NCBI GenBank assembly: GCA_947561585.1
Contig: CANNZV010001139.1
Location: 62,001 to 126,000, forward strand
Direction: 5' to 3'
DNA from: Caprella mutica
Lineage: Eukaryota; Arthropoda; Malacostraca; Amphipoda; Caprellidae
DNA length: 64,000 bases
Shown here: positions 12,580-24,694 of the stretch, piece by piece
Position numbering within the stretch: position 1 is the stretch's first letter
Layout of the letters: each line of letters starts with the position of its first letter
Position numbers and translations under genes: made by a program
The notes under the pieces: model-generated
Told to the model about the DNA's origin: nothing
What the model saw: only the letters and a program-made list of their open reading frames with translations
The model's database searches: none

Positions 12580-13156
12580 CTGTCCTGGGAGGAGCCTGCA
12601 CGTGGTGGCAGGGCGAGACTGGACCTGTGCCAGTCTTCGAAAGACCTCCCAACTCCTTGTCCTCTTCGGGGGACGCGACCAGGGTGTCGCCTTGGGCCAA
12701 GCCCACCTACACGCACTACACTGGCACCAGAGCGTTTTTTCCCTAGTGGGGGAATATGAGCCGGCATATCTCCCCCTACTCACCCTCTTACTCTCCGGTG
12801 ACATAGAAACCAACCCTGGCCCCTACATGTGTCCCTCTTGTGGCCGACCGTGGACCAGTCGTACTGGAGGGGTCCATTGTGTCGGCTGCAATAGTTGGAC
12901 ACATTACAATATGCGCTGCTCTGGTGTCCGCCAACATGGAAATATCCCACAGGGATGGCAGTGTAAAAGCTGTCACCCTACACACAACATGACTCAACCC
13001 CACACACCCACTCCTACTCCTTCCTCTCCTCAACTTACCCTTCACCCTACCCCCGGACATCACCGTCCTCCCCTCCCTTCCTCTCAGGGAAGGGCTGCAG
13101 GAGGCGGTGCTGCTCGTCTCCCAGCTCCACTTCACCCCCCACGCGGGGGTGTTTGA
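12580..13156 (+). pseudogene. LINE ORF, N-terminal part: 2A-like peptide, PHD-type zinc finger, Pro-rich linker
   Basis: In this frame (codon at 12797) a leucine-rich stretch LLTLLLS runs into GDIETNPGP, the ribosome-skipping 2A consensus (D-x-E-x-N-P-G-P). Directly after it come C-x2-C, C-x2-C, x4-H, x4-C, x14, C-x2-C, the C4HC3 pattern of a PHD finger, and then a Pro/Thr-rich linker. Within the element no in-frame ATG precedes the 2A; the only upstream ATG (12548) lies in the flanking DNA. The start is therefore lost, non-AUG, or the copy is slightly 5'-truncated. A TGA at 13154-13156 ends the frame. It aligns with a glycine codon in an internal duplicate of the same segment about 120 bases downstream, so it looks like a simple nonsense change. 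Confidence 0.8.
12797..12823 (+). other. 2A-like ribosome-skipping motif (GDIETNPGP)
   Basis: The nine codons read Gly-Asp-Ile-Glu-Thr-Asn-Pro-Gly-Pro, an exact match to the conserved core of 2A peptides, which make ribosomes release the upstream peptide between the last Gly and Pro. A leucine-rich run precedes it, as in known 2A sequences. Such motifs are known near the N-termini of some animal and trypanosome non-LTR retrotransposons. Here it would detach the hydrophobic leader from the PHD-endonuclease-RT protein. Activity is inferred from the motif only. Confidence 0.85.
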
Positions 13157-14549
13157 GGAGCGCCTATCCTTCCTCCTCCTCATCCTATAATTGGACGGCA
13201 ATCGCCTGCCCGCCCTCCCCCTCCGGGGAGTGCTGGGATAAACACTGTCGTCCGACCCCCAGTTCCACTTCACCCCTCTCGTGGGGGTGGTGGAGGAACG
13301 CCTCCTATTCCTAACCCCCCTAGAGCTCCTAACATACACACACGCCACAACAAACTCAACATACTACAACATAACATAAACGGTATACACAACAAGCACA
13401 TGGAACTTGAATCACTCCTACACAAACACCACATCCACATCGCCACAATCCAGGAAACTAAACTAACACCTGCCAGATTAACACCAAAGTTTCCAGGATA
13501 TACAACACTTAGACTCGATCGGCCCACACGAGGCGGCGGGGTGCCTCATTACACTGATACATAAATCCATCCCGTTCACAAACACCACTGCCGAAACACA
13601 CGCACGGATGCCACACGACCCTACACTTGAAATACAATCTACACGCATCCAAATTCACAAACACTCCTACAACATTTTCAACATATACATTCCCCCCACA
13701 GACTCATCACCCCCAGGATACCAACCCAATCTAAATTACATTAACACCATTAATAATTCATTCGTCCTGGGGGATTTTAACGCACATGACACTACTTGGC
13801 TCGCCACACAACATACTGACACAAGAGCTGACACCATAACAACACAACTAGACAACTTCATAATCATGAACGACCCCCACACTCCCACACGACCCACATC
13901 ACCTGACATAACCCTCCTCACCCCTGACATAGCCCTCCAGAGTTCATGGACCGCACTCCATGAACTCAGTTCAGATCACCTTCCACTTCTCACCACACAC
14001 ATATTAAGTACACCACTTGCCGCACAAAAACACAGTCACACATTCACAAACTACAATAGAGCCAACTGGACAGACTTTTCAGCATCTGTGGATAATAACT
14101 TACATAACTTTGATATAAACACCTTCCCATCCATAGATGCTGCCACAAAACATCTCACTGACATCATCATTAACGCAGACAAACACTACATCCCTACAGG
14201 CAACATAAGACACTACAACCCCACATTCACACCACACATCAAACACCTGATTCAAACACGCAAACACCTACGCTCATTCCCACCCACACAGGACACGATC
14301 ACACGCATACAACACCTTAACACTGACATAAGTGCGGAGATTACTGCCCAACAAAAACACAAGTGGCAAAACACATTAGACAACATTAATTTCCGCACTG
14401 ACGCAAACAAACTTTGGAAACTTGTCAAGGGACTCAACAACAAATACATGGACCAACCAAAAACACATGAGTCTAACACAAAACAACACCATACTCACCG
14501 ACACACAACAGGCGAACGCTCTCAACAAGCACTATGCTTCCACAAGTAG
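13157..14549 (+). pseudogene. LINE ORF, linker and endonuclease domain
   Basis: After the TGA the same frame continues through a proline-rich linker into the endonuclease start (ILQHNINGI, ESLLHKHHIHIATIQETKL: the Asn and Glu of the active site). A one-base shift near 13540 moves the rest (RGGG motif, FVLGDFNAHDTTWL, DITLL, SSDHLPLL with the catalytic Asp-His) into the frame that stops at 14549. All five recognised endonuclease blocks are still visible, so the domain was functional before the frame was lost. It would nick target DNA to prime reverse transcription. The last 70 codons begin the linker to the RT and leave the correct frame near 14475. Confidence 0.8.
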
Positions 14550-16416
14550 GTTACCCACCCAACCAGTAGATAGGATTATACTGCGTCGCCTGCACAAAAC
14601 ATGCACTCGAAAGCTCCTCACACCCCCCTTCACCCCGGCAATGGTTACCGAGGCCATCCGGGTTTCCAAGAACACTTCCTCCACTGGTCCTGATGGCATA
14701 TCAAACAAACATCTAAAACATCTAGGGCCACTTGCCATCAGAGCCTTCACAGACATCTTCAATTTCTCACTACAGAACAATAGTATACCCAACACCTGGA
14801 AACTTGCCAAAATCATCCCGATCCTGAAGCCCAACAAACCCCCACAGAACTGGCCTCATACAGACCTATATCACTCCTCTCCACCCCATCCAAAATACTC
14901 GAGAGGCTAGTTCTAAACAACATTTCACCACACATCCCACTATCCCCCTCACAACACGGCTTCAGATCCCAACACTCCACATCTACTCTTCTTACCCACC
15001 TCTCACAGACAACACTCGAAGGCTTGAACTCCAACAAACCTGCGGATTGGACAATTATAGCTGCCATAGACATTAGTAAAGCCTTCAACACGGTACCCAG
15101 ACACCTACTCATTAACAAAATACTCAACACACACATCCACGACTCATATAAAAAATGGCTTGCCAATTATCTCTCAGGCCGCTCTGGCAAAACACTTTAC
15201 AACGGCAAGTCCTCCAGAACACTTCACTACACTGACGGGGTACTGCAGGGCTCCGTACTCTCACCTACACTCTTCAACCTATACCTTCACGACCTCCCTA
15301 CGCCAACACACACCTCGGTTTACACTCTTTCATACGCAGATGATGTCACCATCATCTCACAACATCCCAAACACGAGACCGCCGCCAACAATTTACAAAC
15401 ATACATCCACTCACTAGCAGACTGGCTAGAAACAAACAGATTAAAGGTCTCCGCAAACAAATCTTCTGTCACCTTAGTTACACCCTACACTCTTGAATAC
15501 AGAACCCATCCAAACATTACACTCAACAACACTCCCCTTCCCATTAACAACACGCCGAAAATCCTTGGAGTTACACTCGACCGCGGCTGGACGTTCAAAC
15601 ACCACATAACCGACATTAACAACAGAGCCAAACAAAGACTGAACGTCCTCCGCGCACTCACTCACACAACTTACGGACACTCCAAGGAAGACATAACAAC
15701 ACTCTACAAACAGTTCATCAGACCCATCCTCACCTACGCCCACACAGCCTGGTCACCTGACATATCCATCACCCACCTACAGACACTCCAAAAAACACAA
15801 AACACCGCACTCCGCATTGCCACCGGTTGTACACAAACAACACCCACACACCACCTACACACAGAAACACGAGTCCTACCTCTCACCTCACACATGGACA
15901 TGAGGGGCACACATTTTTACACTTCTACACTAGACCCCTCACATCCCCTACACTACATGCAAACTGAGAGGAGGACACCACGCACACTACACATCACCCC
16001 CTCCACACACTACAGACACCTCTACACCACTCTCCCTCCCACACCCGACAACAATTCTCTTCACAAACACATACACACAACTTTTACACAAAGAGCTCTA
16101 GCCTCCTTCCCTCCTAACAAACTCCTTGGGTCTAGGCCTCCAGCCATCGACCCTAGTGAGTCGGCCATGTCTCGTCGTGATAGGGTCACCCTATCACGTC
16201 TGAGATGTGGCCACCATCTACATGCACAGGATTGGGAGATCGGACTCTGATCGGTGTGACTTCTGCCAAGCCGACCAGGGCACGATCTCTCACATTCTCA
16301 CACAATGTCCGTCACTACACCAACACAGGACTACACACAACATTCACTCACTGGAGCACCTTTGGACCCATCCTCAGGCAGTTATTAACTTCCTGAGTGA
16401 TGCGGGTTTCCCTTAG
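14476..16416 (+). pseudogene. LINE ORF, reverse transcriptase and C-terminal CCHC motif
   Basis: The RT blocks follow in order. STGPDGISNKHLK precedes a frameshift near 14840. ASYRPISLLS, HGFRSQHST, AAIDISKAFNTVPR, GVLQGSVLSPTLFNLYLHDLP and YADDV (15333-15347) follow it in the frame that stops at 16250. Another shift near 16225 moves the C-terminus to the frame ending at 16416, where RIGRSDSDRCDFC, then H and C, form the C-x2-C-x8-H-x4-C motif typical of I/Jockey/R1-type elements. There is no RNase H domain. Apart from the shifts the motifs are intact, which suggests a fairly recent copy. ATG starts are not meaningful here because this is the inside of one polyprotein. Confidence 0.85.
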
Positions 16417-16490
16417 GCCCACACACTCCCACACAGTGCCTCGCCCCTCCGTCCCGGCGAGGATGTTGGGGAGGTTAAACAACAACAACA

Positions 16491-16503
16491 ACCAAAATGC
16501 TTC
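16491..16503 (+). repeat. Target-site duplication, right copy
   Basis: ACCAAAATGCTTC follows the CAA-rich tail of the LINE and is identical to 12567-12579. Confidence 0.85.
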
Positions 16504-18002
16504 TCCTGAAAAATATATATTTTTTGAATTATGACAGTGTACTTGCAATCGAGCGATATATGGAAGTAATAACAAACTGTTCCTGTCTAGTTATATCAGT
16601 TCGAATGTGAAATTGGTTAAAGGAACTGTTGAAGTTCATATCAGGAGTAAACAACTGTATATTAAGGATTGCCGACATAAGCTGAAGAACCAAAAGAGTG
16701 AAGAAACTAACTATTATTTATGAGAAAAATACTTATCGTCCAATATATCCTACATTCACAGAGAAACGAAGCTCGAGTGAACGTTATTAAGCGTGAGTAA
16801 AGGTTCTATTAAATGCTTCAGTTTTGCATGAATAGACATGCATGCATTTACCGTTCAACTGTCAGAAGATGATTGTTTTGTTTCCCAATATGTACCATAT
16901 AGAAAAAGAAGGAAACAAAATTAAACCTAGTAATAGATTATAGAATGAGTATCAATCGGCTTGCTGTATTTTATCTGGCATTGCCATTTATGCTTGTCAT
17001 TATAAAATGTATCGCTTGGTTTCTATATTTGAAACCAATATATTCTGTTTGCAGCCTCTCCTGCTAAAACCGATTAAAGATATCATAACTTTAAGCTAAA
17101 TTGTCTTCCATTCATTATGGCTACTTAAATTAGAATTTGTTTCTATTTTTTAGGAAACCTGTCGCTTTAGTATACAAAATGAATCATTCGACTATTTCAG
17201 CCACCACTGTTTAAAAAGCTCGATTAATTATTATTGCTATTAATTTATAAGCTGTTTCAAAATACAGCACTAGACCATACTTTACTCTTCATATTACCAA
17301 GTCATCTTAGCCTTTATTAATAGATATATAAATTGGAAATTTAGAAACCTTGTCTGAATGGCAGATATCTCTGTATTCTAATATAATATGGAATTGTTCT
17401 GTAAAATAATGTATTGCAATTAACTCGAAGTCAATTAAATTACTCTGATTGGTAGGTGTAGAAATCGAGAAAAGCATTTTTTGTAAAAAATATATAATAT
17501 TGTTATGAATTATCATATGCGAGTAATTGAGTTTCACTATTTCGGCCGAAATTAATGGCGCTTCTGCATAAATTTCTTTACTCATTATCTAAAGGAGCAT
17601 ACATACAGAAGCCTAAATTCATGTAAGAGATTAATATTATTTTTTTAATAAAACCTATCGAACGTGACAGAAAAATTAAAATCTATGCGGTGCTCCTGAA
17701 CTTAAATAATAGCAAATAATAAAATGTGAACAAATAATATCAGAGATTTATATTCGCAGTACAAAATTAGAATCTCCTCAACCGGTTGCACTGTATGCCG
17801 TTGTGAATTTTTTGTACTTAATTTTCATCTGATATGAAAAATAAAATAACGAAATTTTATTATGTTTTTAATTGATTAATTAAATTGAAAGCTTCTTTAA
17901 AAGTTTACTGCTCCCTTAACACTTAAAAGTTTACACTATCTTCTTATCAGATTAATTCAAGTTAAAGAATTATCACCTAACATTTGAATAATTATGTTTA
18001 GG
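16504..18002. other. AT-rich intergenic DNA, no gene seen
   Basis: A 92-codon minus-strand frame at 17307-17585 has no recognisable domain and AT-driven composition, so I do not call it. Nothing else stands out. Confidence 0.45.
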
Positions 18003-18866
18003 GTCGGACGGGGTATCATTTCGCAAAATTCCGCAAACTCTGTATTTACTCAAAAACGAAAAGTGCTAGAAAAACTCTTTTTTCTCGTGATGAAATGTCC
18101 ATGAATGATGATGGTTCTCAACCAGTTTCGAACTAATACCTAAATAAATGAAATACTTATTGACAATTTTTCTTGTGCAACTTTTAGTTAGTGTATAGGG
18201 GTATCACTGCGCACATGAAGGGGTATTACTGCGCATTGTATAAATATAGCATTTATCTGCCCAACATAAATCCCTCTTCTCCCCATTTTAATTCCCTTCC
18301 TCCCATCTATATAAACACCAGTCTTTACCATCTAAATATCACTCTCCTCCCGACTAAATCCCCCTCTCTTCCCTTCTGAATCTCCCTCTCCTCCCATCTA
18401 AATTGCCTTTTCCTATCATCGAAATATCCCTCTTTTTCCATCTAAATTTCCCCCTTCTCCATCTAAATTTTCTCTCTCCCCAATCTATCCCTTATCCCTC
18501 CCTTCCCCCATCTACATCCCCCAGTTGAAATTGAGAAGTTGAAAATTTGACATAATGTAACTGTTAATGTTTGTGTTAACATGTTAAAACAATGTGAATA
18601 TCTATATTTCGGTTCAAAAGTTATTGGGAAGTTTGCGGGAATTAAAAATCACCAGCGCAAACTTTTTTCAGATTGTTTTGAGAGCTCCACATACATCGCG
18701 ACTTAGCTCTAGAAATATTCATAGGATAATGGTGCGTCATGAAGCTTATGGGAGAAAAGAAAATGTTTGAAAGATGGGCCAATCAGATTTAGGCTAAAAC
18801 AAGTATGTTTACAATTATATGGGGTGCGGAGTGATACCCTATAAAAAATGGTATGCGTAGTCCGAC
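18003..18866. mobile_element. Small inverted-repeat element with internal pyrimidine-rich minisatellite
   Basis: The left end has GTCGGAC followed by GGGGTATCA (18003-18018). The right end, read in reverse, has GTCGGACTACGCATACC and then GGGTATCACTCCGCACC. The left side carries related phrases (GGGGTATCACTGCGCA, GGGGTATTACTGCGCA) at 18198-18236. The resemblance is imperfect, so the borders are approximate. There is no coding capacity. The interior is occupied by the array at 18255-18535. Confidence 0.5.
18255..18535 (+). repeat. Pyrimidine-rich minisatellite, about 20-25 bp unit
   Basis: About a dozen degenerate copies of CCCTCTCCTCCCATCTAAAT occur in tandem. The plus strand is almost free of G. 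It lies inside the inverted-repeat element at 18003-18866. Confidence 0.75.
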
Positions 18867-19109
18867 ACTATGAAGTTTATTATGAAAACTTATAATTTTA
18901 TTATTTAAAAAAATAATATTACCAATAAATCGTTTTAATTTGAAATACATGATTTCACAGTGCCGCAGCTTTATTGGGACAAGTAATTTATTTCGAAATT
19001 TTCTGTTGCAAATTATAAATTTAACATTTATTTCGGTAATCATTAATATAAAGAAACTAATTATTCCTTTTGTTCGATAGGCCTTCGTTTCGATATTTGA
19101 ATTCAATCA

Positions 19110-19600
19110 CTTAATTACAAATGGCTGCAAAAATCATCACAGGAGCAAGATTTTTTATTTACATCACAGAGGAACTTCAGAAGAGTCACATGCAATAAAC
19201 CGAGTGTTCTGTCATTTTATCAGCCCCATCAACAAGAACAATTTTTTCATAGTCTAAAATTCCAACATGTCTTCCATTATTCTTGATATGATCGAGAAGC
19301 TTTTTGCATCTTTCAACCCTGATGGTTCTTGAGAAAGTAGTGAGAGGTCTTGGCGTTTGCTAACGAGTGAATGGTACTGTGAAGGTACTCATTGACTGAT
19401 ATGCTGATGATTCTGTGGTGAACGTTGCGACTTTTGGCTAATTTTCACATTGACTGATTTGAATCTACCTTCAACGCAGTTTTAATTCTCACTAGAAAAG
19501 TTTTGGTACGCTTTCGAGTGCTGTGGCGACTATTGTAAACTTCATTCTCGACATCAAACTTTTCACGATATGATAAGGAGAGTACCAAGCACATTTCATT
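19110..19600 (-). pseudogene. Decayed mariner-type (IS630/Tc1/mariner) transposase fragment
   Basis: On the minus strand, broken frames give a helix-turn-helix-like piece (RIKTALKVDSNQSM, KLAKSRNVHH) and then RVERCKKLLDHIKNNGR, GILDYEKIVLVD and PVMIFAAI. These correspond in order to the mariner motifs for DNA binding, the R-x-ER-xx-LL helix, the catalytic (S)DEK-xx-xVD block and the ASVMVxGxV block. Several stops and shifts interrupt it, so it is an old relic. The first catalytic Asp is replaced or shifted (LDYEK instead of SDEK). No terminal inverted repeats were found. Confidence 0.65.
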
Positions 19601-22600
19601 TCACATGTAGTTATCATTGGTACTAATTCTGTTATGTTTAACGAATCCTTTCTACATCAGAGTATACTGTTTTTTGTAACATATTTATAACATTATTTGA
19701 AATATGTTATCATCCTTAGAGGAATAGTTTGAAAAATATGTGATTTACCTCCGAGACCCTGTATATAATTCAAATTCTTTTTGAAAAATTATAGTTTCCT
19801 AACTGTGTCATCATATTTTCATTGCGTTTTTCTTGACGATTTTTCTTACCAAGCCGATCAAAAGATTATCCACTGAGGCAAGGAAATATTCATTGGTATA
19901 GCTTCGAGTTTTATTCCTACGTTTTCTTTCATAGATAGGACGTTTCGTAAAATGTAGCACAATTTATAAAACAAAATTGGTAATGAAATTTCTAATAAAA
20001 TAAAATTGAAAAGACAGTGAAATTTCTTCCATCAATACTCTTCAGAGTTTAAGAACGAATTACTAAAAAATGATCTAAACTATTGCAGTATATACTAACT
20101 TTAAAGCTATAATTTGTACATAAAACATTATGTTATCAGAACGTGTTAATATTTCAGGATAACGCGGGTATTTTATCAGTCTAATATAGTTATAGTTCTC
20201 GAAATTGCATTGAATGGTTTTAAACTGTGAATGTTTAATTTAATTATTTCACTTCAGGTAATACCTTTTTTCAAACTGTAGAATTTGACTCGGTGTCCTA
20301 TAACTGGAGCTCTGACTCTAAAAAATGTAAAAAAAAATGTAAATTATCCGTATCAAATTAACTGGAATTCAGTATTCTCCTCATCAAAAAATGTTTTTTG
20401 GTTCTGATTCCAGTGAATAACATTGCAATATTTAAGGTTAGCCTGAGGATTTTTTCAAAGAAGTAATATGTCATTCAAATTCGAAAATTTTACTTCGTGT
20501 CATGGTTTTTCTCGAAAAATGAAATCACATCCAACATAGCTCTGTTATTGGATTCGCGGATTCATTAACTAAAAGCAAAAATAATCTGTAATATTGAACA
20601 CACTATTTTATAGAACCATTAAACATACATTATACAAGCATACATTATACTCGGAATACTAATAAGATATCACATATCTCCTTTGAGGAGTTTATGAATG
20701 AATAATATGTAATTGACAGGTAAAATATGCATATATATATTTTTTTTTTAGATGCCAGAACAACATGAAAACCTCATTAAAACTCTATCAATGAAGATGA
20801 AACTAGGTTTTCACTTAAATTTTCTTACGTTTTTGCAGTCCTATAAAATAGGAATTTCATCCTAAAAAGGAATAGGAGTCAATGATTTTTCACACTACAA
20901 GAAAACCAAAGAGAGTTTTGGAGTTCTCTGAGGTTTTCTAATAAAGAGACAAAGGTGCAAAACCGAAATGGAGGTTAAGTCGTTATAAATACTACCAAGT
21001 TTCTAAAACCATTTCTCAGCACGTAAGCTCATAGAATTCTGTTTTTTTTCTTAATTTGAGAAAAAAATGTCCATTTTCTCACAAGATATTGCCGAAGATC
21101 GAAAAAATCACTTGAGCAAAATGGGTTTATTTTCCAAAATTACATATACCTTCTAAATTTAAGAATAATTGGTCATAAAAAGAATTACTTCTGAAAATGA
21201 ATCGACCACTTAAATTATAGGTAATAGAGGCTGTGATTCATATAACTGTTCCATGTGCCAAATTCAATTACCTTTCGAATGTTTTCAAGAAATTACTTTT
21301 TGAATAACAATGAAATTCTCTATAGAAATTGCTATTAAAAACTATCGTTAAATACTATCTTCAAAATTATTATTAAATTTTATAATTTTACATAACTGTT
21401 AAATTATTAAATTCATATTTAGGTCAATCTATTTTCATTATTTATAAAACTTAGTACTTATTTCAATCCTTTTGCATTCAATGGGTTTCTCTAATTAGAT
21501 CACAGTACGTTTTGATTTAATTCCATTTTCATTTATTATGTTTTCTATTTTGTGTATGTTTTATGACCTTATTTAGTTCTACAAATTAAAAATATTTCTA
21601 GATATGTTTAAAATTAGATTGGAGGAGACCATTAATCATTGCAGTGATTACAGAACCATGAAAGAAACACTATCCTTCAGTTTGATTTCTCTTTGTTCTA
21701 TTTTCAGGAAGGATTAATGAATTATTTTAATGACCTTAGCAGCAAAGGCGACAAATTAACTTGAAAAAGATACGTAGCTTCAAAGACAAGAGGAAAACAA
21801 ATAATTATTAGTGTTAAACAAAGATACATACCTCAATTTAACTCTAATCGTGTAAATAAACACTATTCAATTCATATAACGGAAATATGTGTAATTTGCG
21901 ATGGGAAATGGCTAAATTTGATCTTCCCACATCCTTCCTAGTCACTTCCTATCGAAAATTGAACATCTTATTGTAACTCGCAATCCACTACAATAAAAAT
22001 CCACGACACTTTTCTTGCTAGTTCTATTTTTCATGATGAAATAATTTGCAACCAGTTAGAAAATTCGATTAGCTGTATAAAATTCAACAGACTTCTGGCT
22101 CACAATTTATTCTGAATACATACGGAATTCATATTAATATTCATAAGCACTGACCTGCAGCGCGACATTGCTCACAATTCATTCCGGATAATCTGACAGT
22201 TGAAGTTCTGGAGATTGAATGACATTAACCCTCTGGCTGTATGTCAGGGAATAATTACGAATTTGCAGATCTGCTAATTGAACAAGGAAAAGCATAGGAA
22301 TTAATTAATATGTTCCTTTCAAGCTGCTTTGCAATATCTACGCAAAAAAGATACGAATATATGCATGATATGAAGAATTGAATTACTAGTTATTGAAAGT
22401 AAGCTTTTGGATGAATATTACAAAATTAAAAAATATAATTAGATTTAATAGATATATTGTTGGTACAATTGCGTATGAAGAGCTATCATGATGCAAACAT
22501 GAAATTGAACCATTTTACTTAATGAAAATAATCTATCCATAGGAAGGGTATATTTTTGAATTATTTTTGTTACATAGCGTACGTCATTCGGGAGGTTTTT

Positions 22601-23500
22601 TTTTTTTGTAAAAACATTGAAAGTGAAAAATTATCAATTGATTGAAATTAGCTGCAACTGATTTCAAATTAGTTTTCAGTCATGAAAGGAGAATTGGCCG
22701 TACAGTTACCAGTTTTATTTTCTTATAAGATGAAAAAAAAATTAAACTAGTTAATAGTTTGACTTTTTTCAACTATAGGTCATTGATATGAAATTAAAGA
22801 TAAGGAACTGGTTTCAAAAAAATACAGATATCACATGACTTACTTCCTCATCAGAAAAAGCTTGTTAATTCAACAAATTTAACAATATCTAAAATTATTT
22901 TTTTGTTAAAAGGTCAAATAAGCTTGTTTTTAATCTATTTTTATTAAACAATTACCGTAATTGCGATATAGGATGACAACTGTTTAACTCCATAATAATT
23001 TTCAAACATTATGCAGGAGACTTCAAATAAGTTTAAATTAATTTACCATGGAGATGATTCCATGGGTAACGTCTCCATGGTACGCTACAAAGATTGTAGT
23101 CTGTGTTGCAGTCAGACATTCGAATTAACTCTGTCAAATAAGTGATCTTCACTTCGAGAATTTTGTTTTTATCTGTAGGATTGCTCGAATGAAAAGTCTG
23201 AAAAGCAGTGATTGGAAGATTGTAATCATAAAGTAAAACATTGAATAGTATTTATGATTAATAAAATCTAGTTAATATTGATGAAACATTAAGATTTTAA
23301 CCCATTTATGTTCTATCGATAGGCCTGGTAGTCCCTGAGTCTGCTATATATAATTTATGTTCAATCACAGTTGGAAAATTTTGTAACATTAGTCATATAT
23401 TTGAGTTTGCACTGTTGAATTAAATTGATTGTAGTATCATATTTAGTCGCTTAATATAAGTACAAATATACTGTTCTGCAGTACGATAAAATTTTAATGG
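19601..23500. other. AT-rich intergenic DNA, no gene seen
   Basis: No convincing open frame, RNA gene or tandem repeat is visible on either strand. Confidence 0.5.
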
Positions 23501-24060
23501 ATATTTGACATTACAATCATATATAGAAGATCTCCATCAGAAACTAGATCTGGTGAATAACCAGCAATTAAAGGAGGTGTCCACACAGAATGGGAAGAGC
23601 CAATATCTTCATTTGTTAACAATGTTTCTTCATTTGTTTCAAATGAGATAATTGGTTAGTATTAGAAATGGAGGAGGTTTACATCAATAAGAAAAGGACT
23701 AATTTCATTGTACACTTGTATCTACAACAAATATTTTTAATATATTTTGCTAAATGTAAACAAAAGTTCGAACACAGAATACTATCTACCATCTGTTTTA
23801 TGCTAACAATAGACTGCTGCAACAATTCCAAAATCACATGAAGTTTTTTATTAGTTTCCTCTTTTCTCCTGAACCAGATAAGAGTGAGTTTTTTCAACAA
23901 GGCATCAATGTCATCAGGCGTTGGAAACAGTGGCTGCTTTCTGATGAAATATTTAATGAAAATATTGCAAGTAGACAGGTTTTGTTTAATAGGCAAAAGA
24001 ATCTTTCTTATTTGACGAACCCCAATATTAGTAATTTAAATTATTTTTTTCTTATGTAAC
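23501..24060 (-). other. Possible coding remnant on the minus strand, unassigned
   Basis: Two short minus-strand stretches look more protein-like than their surroundings. 23510-23660 gives SVWTPPLIAGYSPDLVSDGDLLY before a stop. 23679-23996 gives PDDIDALLKKLTLIWFRRKEETNKKLHVILELLQQ. A TACTAAC branch-point-like word lies between them. They could be exons of a small gene or a transposon relic; no family is recognised and chance is possible. Confidence 0.2.
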
Positions 24061-24680
24061 TTTGTCCATAGAATCTGAAAATCACAACCGTTATTTTTTG
24101 GATAAATTAATACTAATACTGAGAGATAGAGAACTCAAAAAACTCGCTTATACGCATTTTGGCCAATTGTTGTCAAATATGTATATCCTTAATGTAGTTT
24201 ATTGTATCCGCTCTTTCATTTTACTGCACACTTCATGAAGCTCAGAACGTGTTAGTTTCTCCATAAAGGGTTATGATTATCTGATTCTATGGATTAAAAT
24301 GCCTAATAAAAAAATATAATGTAAATTGAATTTGTTGGGCTCGTTAAATGGGAAAGATCTTGACAAGGTATCACTATCACAATTTTATTTCATTATTATT
24401 ATGAATTGAAAAATAGTGAACTTTTCAGTTCACGAATACATAATAGACAATAAATATCAAGATACTTATTCAAATGAGCTCCTTTGAACTCAATTTCATT
24501 TTTTTTGTGGTATCTTCTGCCAAGCTAACTAAAGATAATTTACGTAATCAGTATTACAATGTTTGTTTCCTCAAGGCTTTGCATTTGCAGCAAGTGTATC
24601 AAAAGCAAGGAAATCTAACTTTGCAAAATACATTGAGTACCAATTTTGTCCCAAATATGCAGTGTGTGATGTACTCCCGT
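24061..24680. other. AT-rich intergenic DNA, no gene seen
   Basis: Nothing recognisable. The right end borders the inverted-repeat element that starts at 24681. Confidence 0.45.
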
Positions 24681-24694
24681 CCCAGCTAACCATA

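Larger units (their letters stand above)
12580..16490 (+). mobile_element. Non-LTR retrotransposon (I/Jockey-group LINE), 3.9 kb, defective
   Basis: The element lies between two identical 13-bp sequences and ends in a short (CAA)n-type tail (AAACAACAACAACA), as expected for target-primed reverse transcription. One long reading frame can be followed in pieces. In order it gives a hydrophobic leader plus a 2A-like peptide, a PHD-type finger, a proline-rich linker, an apurinic-type endonuclease, a reverse transcriptase with YADD, and a C-terminal CCHC motif. The frame is broken by an in-frame TGA (13154-13156) and frameshifts near 13540, 14475, 14840 and 16225, so this copy is dead. Its base composition (C-rich plus strand) differs sharply from the AT-rich flanks. 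The exact clade is uncertain. Confidence 0.9.

Noticed and set aside
12507..13348. Minus-strand and alternative plus-strand frames over the LINE 5' region.
   Set aside because: They have no domains and are shadows of the C-rich LINE coding strand.
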